In this document: piece after piece, positions 56,453 to 64,000 of the stretch | Layout: each line of letters begins with the position of its first letter | Numbering within the stretch: position 1 is the stretch's first letter | Assembly: GCA_008694505.1 (NCBI GenBank) | Contig: VZDJ01000014.1 | Span: 350,490-414,489, forward strand | Direction of reading: 5' to 3' | From: Cyanoderma ruficeps | Lineage: Eukaryota > Chordata > Aves > Passeriformes > Timaliidae | Length of the DNA: 64,000 nucleotides | The notes under the pieces: generated by a model | Told to the model about the DNA's origin: nothing | Seen by the model: only the letters and a program-made list of their open reading frames with translations | Database searches by the model: none | Made by a program: the position numbers and the translations under genes

Positions 56453-56910
56453 CTTTCTGCTGCAGCTCTGTGCTGGGAGCTCATGATGAGGGAGTTACAC
56501 ACCCATGACCCCTAAATCCTGTTCTGAGTCACTGCTGCTGCAATCTCTGCTCTCCCATCCCAGAGGCAAACAATCCAGCTCCTTTATTCCCAGCTAAGCT
56601 GCAGCCGGGCCTCATACAAAGCAACAAAATCATTGTTATTTTACACCTGGGGAGAGCCTTTCCTTCCCCAAAGCAGCAGCAGCAGCCAGCCGTGGAGAGC
56701 CCGGCACCGACACGGGGCGCTGAGCTCTGTGGTGCTGGCGGCTCCGTTTGACTAAAGCAGGGATGGAAAGGCTGAAGCCGGTTGTTAATGTCAGCCCACA
56801 CCAAAATGTTTGTCCTTTCTGGATTTCCAGGCTCCTGGAAAGAGGAGCCGGGTTCCCAGCAAGCTGCTGTGCTGGGGGTCGTGTCTGTGCAGGTGTGTGA
56901 GCGTGCACGG
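56453..56910. other. Unique noncoding DNA
   Basis: Contains a CAG-rich short run (AAAGCAGCAGCAGCAGCC) at about 56672-56690. No gene recognised. Confidence 0.5.
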
Positions 56911-56980
56911 GTCAGTGCTGGAACGAGATGATCTTCCAGGACCCTTCCAGCCCAGGTCCTTCAGGGGGTCTGTGATTATC
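56911..56980 (+). mobile_element. CR1 LINE tail fragment
   Basis: GTCAGTGCTGGAACGAGATG, then ATCTTCCAGGACCCTTCCAG and CCCAGGTCCTTCAGGGGGTC, ending TGTGATT. It is the sense-strand CR1 3' end, diverged, and lacks the upstream GGTGTCCCTGCC block. Confidence 0.8.
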
Positions 56981-57986
56981 CCATCCCTACGGCAGCTCTG
57001 GCGCTCGGGAGTCGCTTTCCCGGCTGCCCCTGCTGGCCGGGGGTGAGAAAAGGTGGTTTTGCAGCAGGAGGGAGGCGGGTGTTGGCTCAGGGCTGAGCTG
57101 TGCCTGCCCCGGCAAACCCCCAGAGGCTCCTCCGTGTTCTCCAGCTGTGCCCTGATGCAGGAGGAAACAGCCCTGGGGAAGGTCTGAGTGCAGCCAGAGA
57201 GGGCTGGCGGTGGGGAGGAAGGACAGGGGACACCGGGTGTGCTCAGGCGGGTTTGCATTTCCTCCTCCATCCCCGTTCCCATCTCACTGCCAGAGCTCTG
57301 AGGACTGGGCTGCTCCGGGGGCACCCAGCTTCTGATGGTGAAGGGAGATCTCCTGGAGAAAAGCCCAAACAAACCCCACACTCAGATCTCCCCTGCCCAG
57401 GCAAAAGGTCTCGGCTGCCACGAGAGGCCCCAGACAATTTGTAGATGCCACAAATAAAGCTGACAGCACTGACAGGGAACAACTCGAGAACATCACCTGC
57501 AGGGAGACCCCAGCGGAGTTACAGGCATCAACTCTGCTGAAATTGTTCAATAAATTCCTGGGTTTAAGGCCAGGAGAGAGAGTTCAATCATCCTGGCTGA
57601 CCTCATCCATCATAATTCCTCCCTTGCTGTGCAGGTGGGGCTGTTGGAGACGTCTCAGGGGGGTACCTGGAGGTGACTGGGCAGGAATTGCTGCTCCGCT
57701 CCACTCCGCCGCCACCCGAAATGCATCTCCCTGCCTGAGTCAGCTCCTGTCTCACACATCTCTCACTAAATCAAAGGTCCCTCGTCCTCCCGGAGGGTAA
57801 TGCTGTGTTGTCATCTCAGCGGGGAGCTCTTCACAGCACTCACTCGCAGGGATTTTCTCTTTTTCTCTCGAGGTCCCTGTGCCGGGGCTGGTGGTGAGTC
57901 AGGCTCTGTGGGGATGTCTCACCCCACCAAACTGCTCGTCCAGGAGGGGATTTGTCCTTCAGGGGAATAACTGGGGCAGGGACACA
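56981..57986. other. Unique noncoding DNA
   Basis: Moderately CpG-rich at 56985-57045 (CTACGGCAGCTCTGGCGCTC). AT-richer at 57430-57620. No gene or repeat recognised. Confidence 0.5.
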
Positions 57987-58260
57987 AAGATGGTCAGAAG
58001 GATGAAACATCTCTCTGTATGAAGAATGACAGAGAGTGTGGATTGTTCAGCCTGGAGAAGGGAAGGCTCTGGGGAAACCCTTCCAGGGCCTTCAGGGGCT
58101 CCAGGAGAGCTGGGGAGGGACTCTGGACAAGCCTCCGGAGGGACAGGACACAGGGAATGGCTCCCCACTGCCAGAAAGATGGGATGGATGGGATACTGGG
58201 AGGGAATTCCTCCCTGTGAGGGTGGTGGGAGTGCCTGGAGAAGCTGGAAATGTTCAAGAA
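57987..58260 (+). mobile_element. CR1 LINE fragment lacking its 3' terminus
   Basis: Sense CR1: GATGGTCAGAAGGATGAAAC, CTGTATGAAGAATGACAGAG, GATTGTTCAGCCTGGAGAAG, GAAGGCTCTGGGGAAACCCT, GGGACAGGACACAGGGAATG, CACTGCCAGAAAGATGGGAT and GGGAATTCCTCCCTGTGAGG, then GAGAAGCTGGAAATGTTCAAG. It stops at an A-run before the final 3' segment, so unlike the other copies it is broken at the 3' side, by deletion or later rearrangement. Confidence 0.9.
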
Positions 58261-60062
58261 AAAAAATCTCCTTAAAGCGGAGTGAATTTCATGACTCCGT
58301 GCTCTGCACTGTTGACGTGGTGCAGGGAGGGCTGTGGCTGACAAGGACACGCTTATGATGATCATATCCTCCTGCAGGTTCACGCCTGCCACCGGCTCAG
58401 GTGTCTGTGGGTCGGAATAAATTACAGAGAGAGGAAATTCTGCGTTTCATTCGAGCCCTGCTTCCCATTTGCACTGGGAGTTTCTCTGGTTAGAAGTCAA
58501 ACTGCACGCCCGCCACTTGCTAATTGCACTGTGCAGAATCAAAGGCTTTAGCCAAAGGGATAAATATATAAAATTGTCGGGAAGGAAACATTTTCTTCTT
58601 GAATTCCAAGCAAGAAAAAAAAAACTGAACTAATATGGATTTCTTTTGATAATAAGAGCAGCAGAAACAGATATCTGATCTCTGTGGTTAAAGGCTACTT
58701 GAAATAGAAATAAAAGATTCGCTTATCAGGCCAAGACTGTTCTGAGCGACTGAAATTACATTAGGAAAATCATGTCCTTGTTTTTCTTCTGTGTCTTTTG
58801 TTGTTTTAGCCTCTTTTTCCAGGTAACTCTGCCACTGAGGCGTTTGTTCAATCTCTGCTTTTCCTGACTTGTTTCCTGACTCTTGTTTCCTGACTCATCT
58901 CTCCAAAAGGGCCAGCAAAGAGCATCGAAGAGACAACAGCCTTCGAGCATCCCAAACATTTGCATTTTTTGGGGGATTTGTGGGATGCCCCTTACCCCAG
59001 CCACTCACCTCCCCGACTTCTCTTTTCCATTTTAGCCTTTTCCCAGGCAGGCAGTGACCATTCCTCACTGCCCAGACCTCGGACAGGGAGATGGAGGACG
59101 GAGTCACGCGTTGTTAACCCCCACTTCCCTGTGCCTGCCGGTGATTTATTAAGGCCAACGAGGCGTGAGGACAGTGAGGGGATCGCCGTGGCTCCATCCC
59201 AGCTCGGGGCTGGTTAATAACCCGTTAGAGAGCAAAGAGGGGGGGGCAGCACTTACTGGGTGAAAAAGTGGAAGGATTGGGAGTTTTATTTATTTCATGC
59301 CTTGGTTCTTAAAGAGGAAAAATATCTCCATTTCAGACGGGGCAGCTGGAAAACACAACATCTGCAAGGTGCCAGGAGTTGTTCAGCCTCGAGCAGAGGA
59401 GGCAGGTCCTGCTCTCAGTTGTGGTTTCAGGTGTTTGGGTGGATTTTGGGGTGAAACTACACCCTCCACCACTGCTAATCAAGGCAGAACTCCTGCATGT
59501 GCCCCCATATTTATGCATTCTCCCGTGGTTTCTGGATCAGCTTTCATCATCTGATTTGCTTTTTACCCTAAGAATCAAGTTAGTTCACTGATTAAAAAAA
59601 AAAAAAAGGAGTGATTACTAATTAAATAAATAAATAACAAGAATTTTAAAAAAAACCTCTTTACTGGAAACTGCAGCTTTTTGCAGAACTGACTGTGAAA
59701 TTTATGGAACGACAGCTAAATTGAACAAAATTAGGAAGAGAAGGGCCTGTCTATTTGTGTGAAGAGTTTTCAGAGTTATCATCATTAATTATAACAAACA
59801 TTTCACGTTGCACATTAAATCCCCAGCTTCAGGACTGGGGCTGGTTCCTGACGCTCCAGTTTGGGGTGAGGGGGCTGAGCCCCTGGAGGTGACCCCACCT
59901 CACCCTGTCCAGCCCTGTTCAGTGGTGGTGTGAGGTGGGGCAGAGTGTGGCCCTGCCCCGCCAGCCGAGCACTGGAACAAAGCCAGAAATGCAATAAAAC
60001 CTCCCATACAGCTTAAAAACATCGGGCAGGGCTTGGCTCAAGAAGCCAAAGCTTCAAGAAGT
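58261..60062. other. Unique noncoding DNA, includes an AT-rich candidate element
   Basis: The segment 58495-58590 (GCCACTTGCTAATTGCACTG, GCAGAATCAAAGGCTTTAGC, GGGATAAATATATAAAATTG) combines a TCF/LEF-like AATCAAAGG with homeodomain-like cores and may be a conserved element. A short A-run lies at 59595-59607 and an (AAAT)n run at 59622-59637. At 59377-59402, GTTGTTCAGCCTCGAGCAGA resembles an internal CR1 motif but nothing else there supports CR1. Confidence 0.5.
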
Positions 60063-60128
60063 CCCAGGTGTGAGCCAGGTGTGAGCCAGGTGTGAGCCAG
60101 GTGTGACCCAGGTGTGACCCAGGTGTCC
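60063..60128. repeat. Tandem repeat, 11 bp unit, 6 copies
   Basis: CCAGGTGTGAG three times, then CCAGGTGTGAC twice and CCAGGTGTCCC once, in strict 11-bp register. The unit contains CAGGTGTG, a T-box-like half-site and E-box core (CAGGTG), so it is six potential factor sites in a row. Confidence 0.94.
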
Positions 60129-60202
60129 CTTCCCTGTGGAAATGCCTCATCCCGGTGAGAAATAAAACCGGGGCACGCTCCGGAGTGCCTCGCACAGACT
60201 GC

Positions 60203-60238
60203 AAGGAGTTAATGAAGGAGTTAATGAAGGAGTTAATG
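60203..60238. repeat. Tandem repeat, 12 bp unit, 3 copies
   Basis: AAGGAGTTAATG occurs three times without mismatch. Confidence 0.95.
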
Positions 60239-60479
60239 CCGGGCTCAGTTTTGCCTCGCTGGTCCTTCCTGCCGGCCCCGGCGCCCGGCTGGAGGGAACG
60301 GAGGGGCCGCTAATGACTCCAGAGCCACTTGTTAGGATTTAATTAACGACTGGTGGCTTCGGATCCGGTCCCACCTGTGGCTCTTGGCTCTGCACAAATG
60401 TTAATTCCCGAACAAGAAGGTCCAGCTCTCCCTCCCAGACTGGAGATGGGTTCGGGAAGGGTGTCAGGGGGGCGATGGA
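60239..60479. other. GC- and CpG-rich spacer
   Basis: CpG-rich at 60240-60320 (CCTGCCGGCCCCGGCGCCCG). It then passes through TTAGGATTTAATTAACGACTGG. No gene recognised. Confidence 0.45.
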
Positions 60480-60541
60480 CGGCCAGGAAAACGGAGGGAA
60501 GGGCAGGAAAACGGAGGGAAGGGCAGGAAAACGGAGGGGAA
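60480..60541. repeat. Tandem repeat, 20 bp unit, 3 copies
   Basis: GGCCAGGAAAACGGAGGGAA followed by two copies of GGGCAGGAAAACGGAGGG(A/G)A in direct tandem. Confidence 0.93.
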
Positions 60542-60712
60542 AAGGCGGGTCGGGGTTTCCCCTCTCCCGGGCACTGCCCCCTCGCCCTGCCCAAGGCACG
60601 GGGGTCTCAGGGCTCAGCCCGGCGCTTCCAGCCGGGGCCCTTTTGGCTCCCAGATCCCAAATCCTGCCCCGTGGGCACTGCGGAGTCCGTGCAGCGAGCC
60701 GGGACCCACCCC
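60542..60712. other. GC-rich spacer
   Basis: CpG-containing unique sequence (GGCGGGTCGGGG, CAGCCCGGCGCTTCCAGCC). No gene recognised. Confidence 0.45.
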
Positions 60713-60948
60713 TGAGTGTCCCCAACCTCTGTGTCCCCAGCCCTGTGAGTGTCCCCAGCCCGTGAGTGTCCCCAGCCCGTGAGTGTCCCCAGCCCCTGTG
60801 AGTGTCCCCAACTCCTGTGTGTGTCCCCAGCCCCTGTGAGTGTCCCCAACCCCTGTGTGTGTCTCCAGCCCCTGTGAGTGTCCCCAACCCCTGTGTGTGT
60901 CCCCAATCCCTGTGAGTGTCCCCAGCCCCTGTGAGTGTCCCCACCCCA
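60713..60948. repeat. Minisatellite, 17-22 bp unit
   Basis: GAGTGTCCCCAGCCC recurs with variable linkers (CCTGTGAGTGTCCCCAACCC, CCTGTGTGTGTCCCCAGCCC) about eleven to twelve times. In the second half GAGTG and GTGTG units alternate, suggesting a dimer as the unit of later expansion. The minus-strand frame encodes a Gly/Thr/His/Asp repeat and has no biological support. Confidence 0.93.
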
Positions 60949-61088
60949 CATCAAAGCCTCCCAAATCTCCAGCTTGGTGCTCCAGTGATGATCACTGACA
61001 AAAACACTCAAAGCCTGTTGCAATTTACAGCCCCTTTTGTGAAACCAGGGACAAAAGGACAAGCTGAGGACAGCCAGGAGAGGCCCGG
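60949..61088. other. Short unique spacer
   Basis: Unique sequence between a minisatellite and a CR1 copy. Nothing recognised. Confidence 0.5.
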
Positions 61089-61258
61089 GGCTGGCACAGA
61101 GTGCCCAGAGCAGCCCCTGGATCCCTGGCAGTGCCCGAGGCCAGGTTGGATGGGGCTTGGAGCAGCCTGGGGCAGTGGGAGGTGTCCCTGCCATGGCAGG
61201 GGTGGCACTGGGTGGGTTTAATGTCCCCCCAGCCCAACCCATTCCGTGATTCTCTGAT
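61089..61258 (+). mobile_element. CR1 LINE fragment, passerine-type 3' end
   Basis: Sense CR1: GGCTGGCACAGAGTGCCCAG, AGCAGCCCCTGGATCCCTGG, GCCAGGTTGGATGGGGCTTG, GAGCAGCCTGGGGCAGTGGG, AGGTGTCCCTGCCATGGCAG, GGTGGCACTGGGTGGGTTTA and CCAGCCCAACCCATTCCGTG, ending ATTCTCTGATT. The terminal octamer-like repeat is intact. It is 5'-truncated at about 170 bp. Confidence 0.95.
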
Positions 61259-62149
61259 TTTTCGGGGCACGTTTCAGCGTTTCCAGAGTTCCCCTGAGCA
61301 GCTCGTTGGCACCAGAGGTGCTGCTGAGAGGAGCAGAGTTATTCCTCCCACATCCCATGGAACTCCTGGTGCTGGACCGAGTCCCAGGATTGCAGATCCA
61401 AGGGAGTTGGATTATTAAAAAAACAAAAATCTCGCATTGGTGCAGGATTTGGTCTGGAGCAATTTATGAATTCAACTGCCAGCCAAGGCTGCCCGGCTGG
61501 GACCCACAGGAAAATAAATAAAAACAAGAAATCCAGAGTGAGATTCCTCCCCAGACCAGAAACTCAAGACTTAAGTAAAAAAAAAAAAAAAAAAAAAAAA
61601 NAAAAAGCCAAGTTATGCCAATGCAACTCCACTGAAAATTTTTACTTAATCTTCTGCCATGATTGAGCCAGATGGATAAAATTAAACCTACTGGGGAAGA
61701 GCCGCACGTGCTTTTCTTCATTTGCAACCAATATATCAACTCAGCTTTCCTGCCTGGATTATGAAACACAAATCTTCCTGCTTTCAGAGCCCAGAAATAA
61801 AGCACTAATGGCATGGAATTAATATAAATATTGGGGGAAATCATGTTTCCTGTCATTTAAAGAAGAAATCTTTATTCAACAGAAAAGCTGGTAGGTCCAT
61901 CACGGTCCTGCCAGGCAGAAGAAATAAAACACCATTAGACAGGACCCAGGAATCATGAGACTGATGCAAAACCATTCTTTAAAACAGAGGTTAAATTGCA
62001 TCCTTGGATAGATGTCCCAAGGGGAGGCAGAGCAGCAACGGGGCCATGGGGGTTATTGGAGGGGAAATTCAAGGCTTGTGCTTCACCCTGAAGAGCTTTG
62101 GCACTTCAAATGCTGAGTTAAATATGCATTTGGTGTGTTTGTACATTTA
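61259..62149. other. Unique noncoding DNA with a poly-A run and N
   Basis: An A-run at 61577-61606 is interrupted by an N at 61601. No terminal duplication or parent gene is evident, so I do not call a processed pseudogene. AT-rich at 61540-61990 (GGAATTAATATAAATATTGGGG). No gene recognised. Confidence 0.5.
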
Positions 62150-62290
62150 TTTTTATATTTACATATATTTATATTTATATTTATATTTATATTTATATTT
62201 ATATTTATATAAATATTTTTACTTTTATTTTATTTTATTTTTCTTGTTGTTTTTGTTGCCTTTTTTTTTTAATTTTTTATTTTTTTTAAA
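62150..62290. repeat. (ATATTT)n microsatellite and T-rich tract
   Basis: ATATTT is repeated about eight times at about 62155-62210, followed by (TTTTA)n and long T-runs to about 62288. Confidence 0.95.
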
Positions 62291-62674
62291 TAATCTCTGC
62301 CCCTTCATCCCATCCTTTTGGGGCCCGGGGAGGTTGATAGAGACATCCCTGCCTCTCCCTTCCAGGCAACAAATCCATTATGGAGATGGAGCTGCCTTTG
62401 ACTCATCAGCCTGTACCTTTTATGCATTTTGGCAGGGAAAACATCATTGACTCATATCATAAATCAAATATTTCTCCCCGTGAAGCTCCAGCCAGGCTGT
62501 GAAGGCTTTCATTAGGCTTTGGGGACACCCTGTCCTGGCCAACAGGGCTCGGACCCAAATCCTTCCCCTCCTTGTGCCTTGCACCAGCAGAGGGGAAGGT
62601 GCTGAGGGTTCAGTGCCAGGGTGGTGGGGACAGGCCTGTCCCCTTCCAAAGTGATTCCTGCAGCCCTGCTACGA
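62291..62674. other. Unique noncoding DNA
   Basis: Mixed sequence with GACTCATCA and GACTCATATC (AP-1-like) words at about 62400 and 62449. No gene recognised. Confidence 0.45.
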
Positions 62675-62918
62675 GGGATGGAAGGGACAGGACACAGGGA
62701 ATGGTTTCCCGGTGCCAGAGGGCCAGGTTGGATGGGAGACTGGGCAGGAATTGTTCCCTGGGAGGGTGGGCAGGCCCTGGCACAGGGTGCCCAGGGCAGC
62801 CCCTGGATCCTGGCAGTGCCCAAGGCCGGGCTGGAGCAGCCTGGGGCAGTGAGAGGTGTCCCCGCCATGGCAGGGGGTGACACTGGGTCCCTCCCAACCC
62901 AACCCATCCCATGGATGG
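62675..62918 (+). mobile_element. CR1 LINE fragment, passerine-type, about 245 bp
   Basis: Sense CR1: GGGATGGAAGGGACAGGACA, CAGGGAATGGTTTCCCGGTG, GGCAGGAATTGTTCCCTGGG, AGGGTGGGCAGGCCCTGGCA, CAGGGTGCCCAGGGCAGCCC, CCAAGGCCGGGCTGGAGCAG, GGTGTCCCCGCCATGGCAGG and CCCTCCCAACCCAACCCATC. It is the best preserved plus-strand copy. A small deletion removes the GGATGGGGCTT segment that is present at 61089-61258. Confidence 0.96.
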
Positions 62919-63284
62919 GCAGAGGTGGAGCTGCAGGTGAGAGGAACCCAAAAGCTCCTGCTCCATCCCGTCCCTGAGCTCACCCGTCCCTCCTGCAGCC
63001 CAGAGCCAGCAGGAGCCTCTGCCAGGACCCAACAGCCACCATCAGAGCCTCCTGTAGGAAAATTCCAGCCCAAGGCTCTAAAAGCAAGTTAGGGACGGGG
63101 GGGGGGAGACAAAAAAGCAAATTAATTTAATAAGAGCTTAATTGGATTCTCCACAGCGGAGAAAGCTGCTGCTTCCCAGCAAATGTCCCCTGCAGGAGCT
63201 GATGAGGCCACAGGCTCCCCCAGTTCCACCAGAGCTGCAGAAGCACAAGTCTCTCCTTGCATCTGGGCTTGTCCTCACAGCCCC
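62919..63284. other. Unique noncoding DNA
   Basis: Contains a G-run at about 63097-63106. AT-rich at 63118-63150 (AAATTAATTTAATAAGAGC). No gene recognised. Confidence 0.5.
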
Positions 63285-63543
63285 AAAGCCTGGCCCAGAC
63301 AATCCCCACAGTGTCCTCAGATCCCCAAAGCCTGGCCTTACAGGCCCAAAGCCTGGCCCAGGCAATCCCCACCGTGTCCTCACAGCCCCAAAGCCTGGCC
63401 TTACAGCCCCAAAGCCTGGCCCAGCCAACACCCACCGTGTCCCCACAGTCCCAAAGCCTGGCCCAGCCAATCCCCACAGGGTCCCCAAATCCCCAAAGCC
63501 TGGCCTTACAGCCCCCAAGCCTGGCCTAGCCAATCCCCACCGT
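63285..63543. repeat. Minisatellite with 21 bp register and 63 bp higher-order unit
   Basis: AAAGCCTGGCC starts at 63285, 63327, 63348, 63390, 63411, 63453 and 63495, with a CAAGCC variant at 63516. Spacings are 42, 21, 42, 21, 42, 42 and 21 bp. The higher-order unit is thus 63 bp, a short CCAAAGCCTGGCCTTACAGC element plus a long element containing CAATCCCCACCGTGTCC. Because every step is a multiple of three, both strands stay open and produce convincing-looking but artificial repeat proteins. Confidence 0.95.
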
Positions 63544-64000
63544 GATGAGCAGTGGGGGCTGCAGGGGGAGCATCACCCCACGAGGGGAGGAAGACTCTGG
63601 CACAGGGGACCTGGAGCACCTGGGGCTGTCCCCGGGTCCGTGGCCTTGGGCTCGGCACAAAAGGGCCCAAAAGTTTGTCCTCCAATACTCCCCACGGCTC
63701 CAAGCAGCACCTGCCAACCCAAAGCTGCTCCCACACGGATGGGACCCCTCAGATCTGTGGGGTCCCCGTGGGGAGAGACTGTGTGGGGTGCAGGTGTCCC
63801 TTCAGAGGGGATTTACTGTCACAGACCCCACCCCTGGGGCTCCTGGACGCCGCCAGCCCCCTCCCTCCCTGCTCCAGGCCCAGCCCCATCCCTGACCGCC
63901 CTCTCCCAACCGCGGTGCCTTTGCTGCCTCCCGCTTCCCCCCGCTGCCCCTCGCCAGCTCCAAATAAACCGAATAAAACCTCCGTGGAGCGAAGCTGCAC
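63544..64000. other. GC-rich edge of window with two AATAAA motifs
   Basis: GC-rich, Pro/Arg-codon-rich sequence ending in CAAATAAACCGAATAAAACC, which holds AATAAA at 63963-63968 and 63972-63977. Two signals 9 bp apart after GC-rich sequence could be a transcript 3' end on the plus strand. The 117-codon plus-strand frame at 63542-63895 resembles no family. The window ends too soon to see a downstream GU-rich element. Confidence 0.25.

Noticed and set aside
59377..59402. Short CR1-like word GTTGTTCAGCCTCGAGCAGA
   Set aside because: Only about 25 bp match and neither flank continues as CR1.
60339..60964. Long minus-strand frames encoding Gly/Thr/Asp/His repeats
   Set aside because: Translation of the GAGTGTCCCCAGCC minisatellite.
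61577..61606. Poly-A run as the tail of a processed pseudogene
   Set aside because: No upstream sequence resembles a known mRNA and no flanking target duplication is visible.
1..64000. CRISPR arrays, bacterial operons, riboswitches
   Set aside because: The tandem arrays here have contiguous diverging units without unique spacers, and the sequence is vertebrate nuclear DNA.
1..64000. tRNA, rRNA or snRNA genes
   Set aside because: No B-box GGTTCGANTCC with a matching A-box and no rRNA or snRNA core was found by eye. A covariance-model scan would be needed to exclude diverged small RNAs.

Overview
The window looks like noncoding nuclear DNA of a bird, most probably a songbird (passerine). The main evidence is a set of about 14 to 16 fragments of the CR1 retrotransposon. 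Several have the 3' region variant that I associate with passerines, reading 'aggctgctccaagcc' and 'gggatccaggggctgctct' on the antisense strand. Three copies of one LTR-like repeat with both orientations present also fit an avian genome. The strand, copy and boundary calls were made by eye.

I find no protein-coding gene I can name. The open frames are short, overlap on both strands, and the longest ones lie over tandem repeats whose periods are multiples of three (15, 18, 21/42/63 and 30 bp) or over CR1. Three stretches have weak gene-like signals: a 93-bp splice-bounded segment at 35095-35187 downstream of a CpG-rich patch, a CpG-rich patch at about 37120-37500, and paired AATAAA motifs at the right edge. 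None is convincing alone.

Layout. 1-8.6 kb: AT-leaning unique DNA, a 54-bp minisatellite, three minus-strand CR1 pieces and the first LTR-like repeat. 8.6-24 kb: mostly unique DNA, with a plus-strand CR1, the second LTR-like repeat, an 18-bp and a 30-bp minisatellite. 24-28.5 kb: a repeat hot spot with four minisatellites and four CR1 pieces. 28.5-38 kb: unique DNA, the third LTR-like repeat (opposite orientation), three CR1 pieces, two CpG-rich patches and two more minisatellites. 38-52 kb: largely unique, with a 269-bp direct duplication divided by a single N that is probably an assembly artefact, and a 121-N gap beside a GAGAG microsatellite. 52-64 kb: tandem-repeat and CR1 rich, GC rising towards the right end.

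AT-rich segments with clusters of TAATTA-type and other homeodomain-like motifs could be conserved enhancers of a gene-poor regulatory landscape, but conservation cannot be seen from one sequence. I see no CRISPR array, operon, tRNA, rRNA or previously undescribed system. The best leads are the uncharacterised LTR-like family, the candidate exon, and the architecture of the minisatellites.
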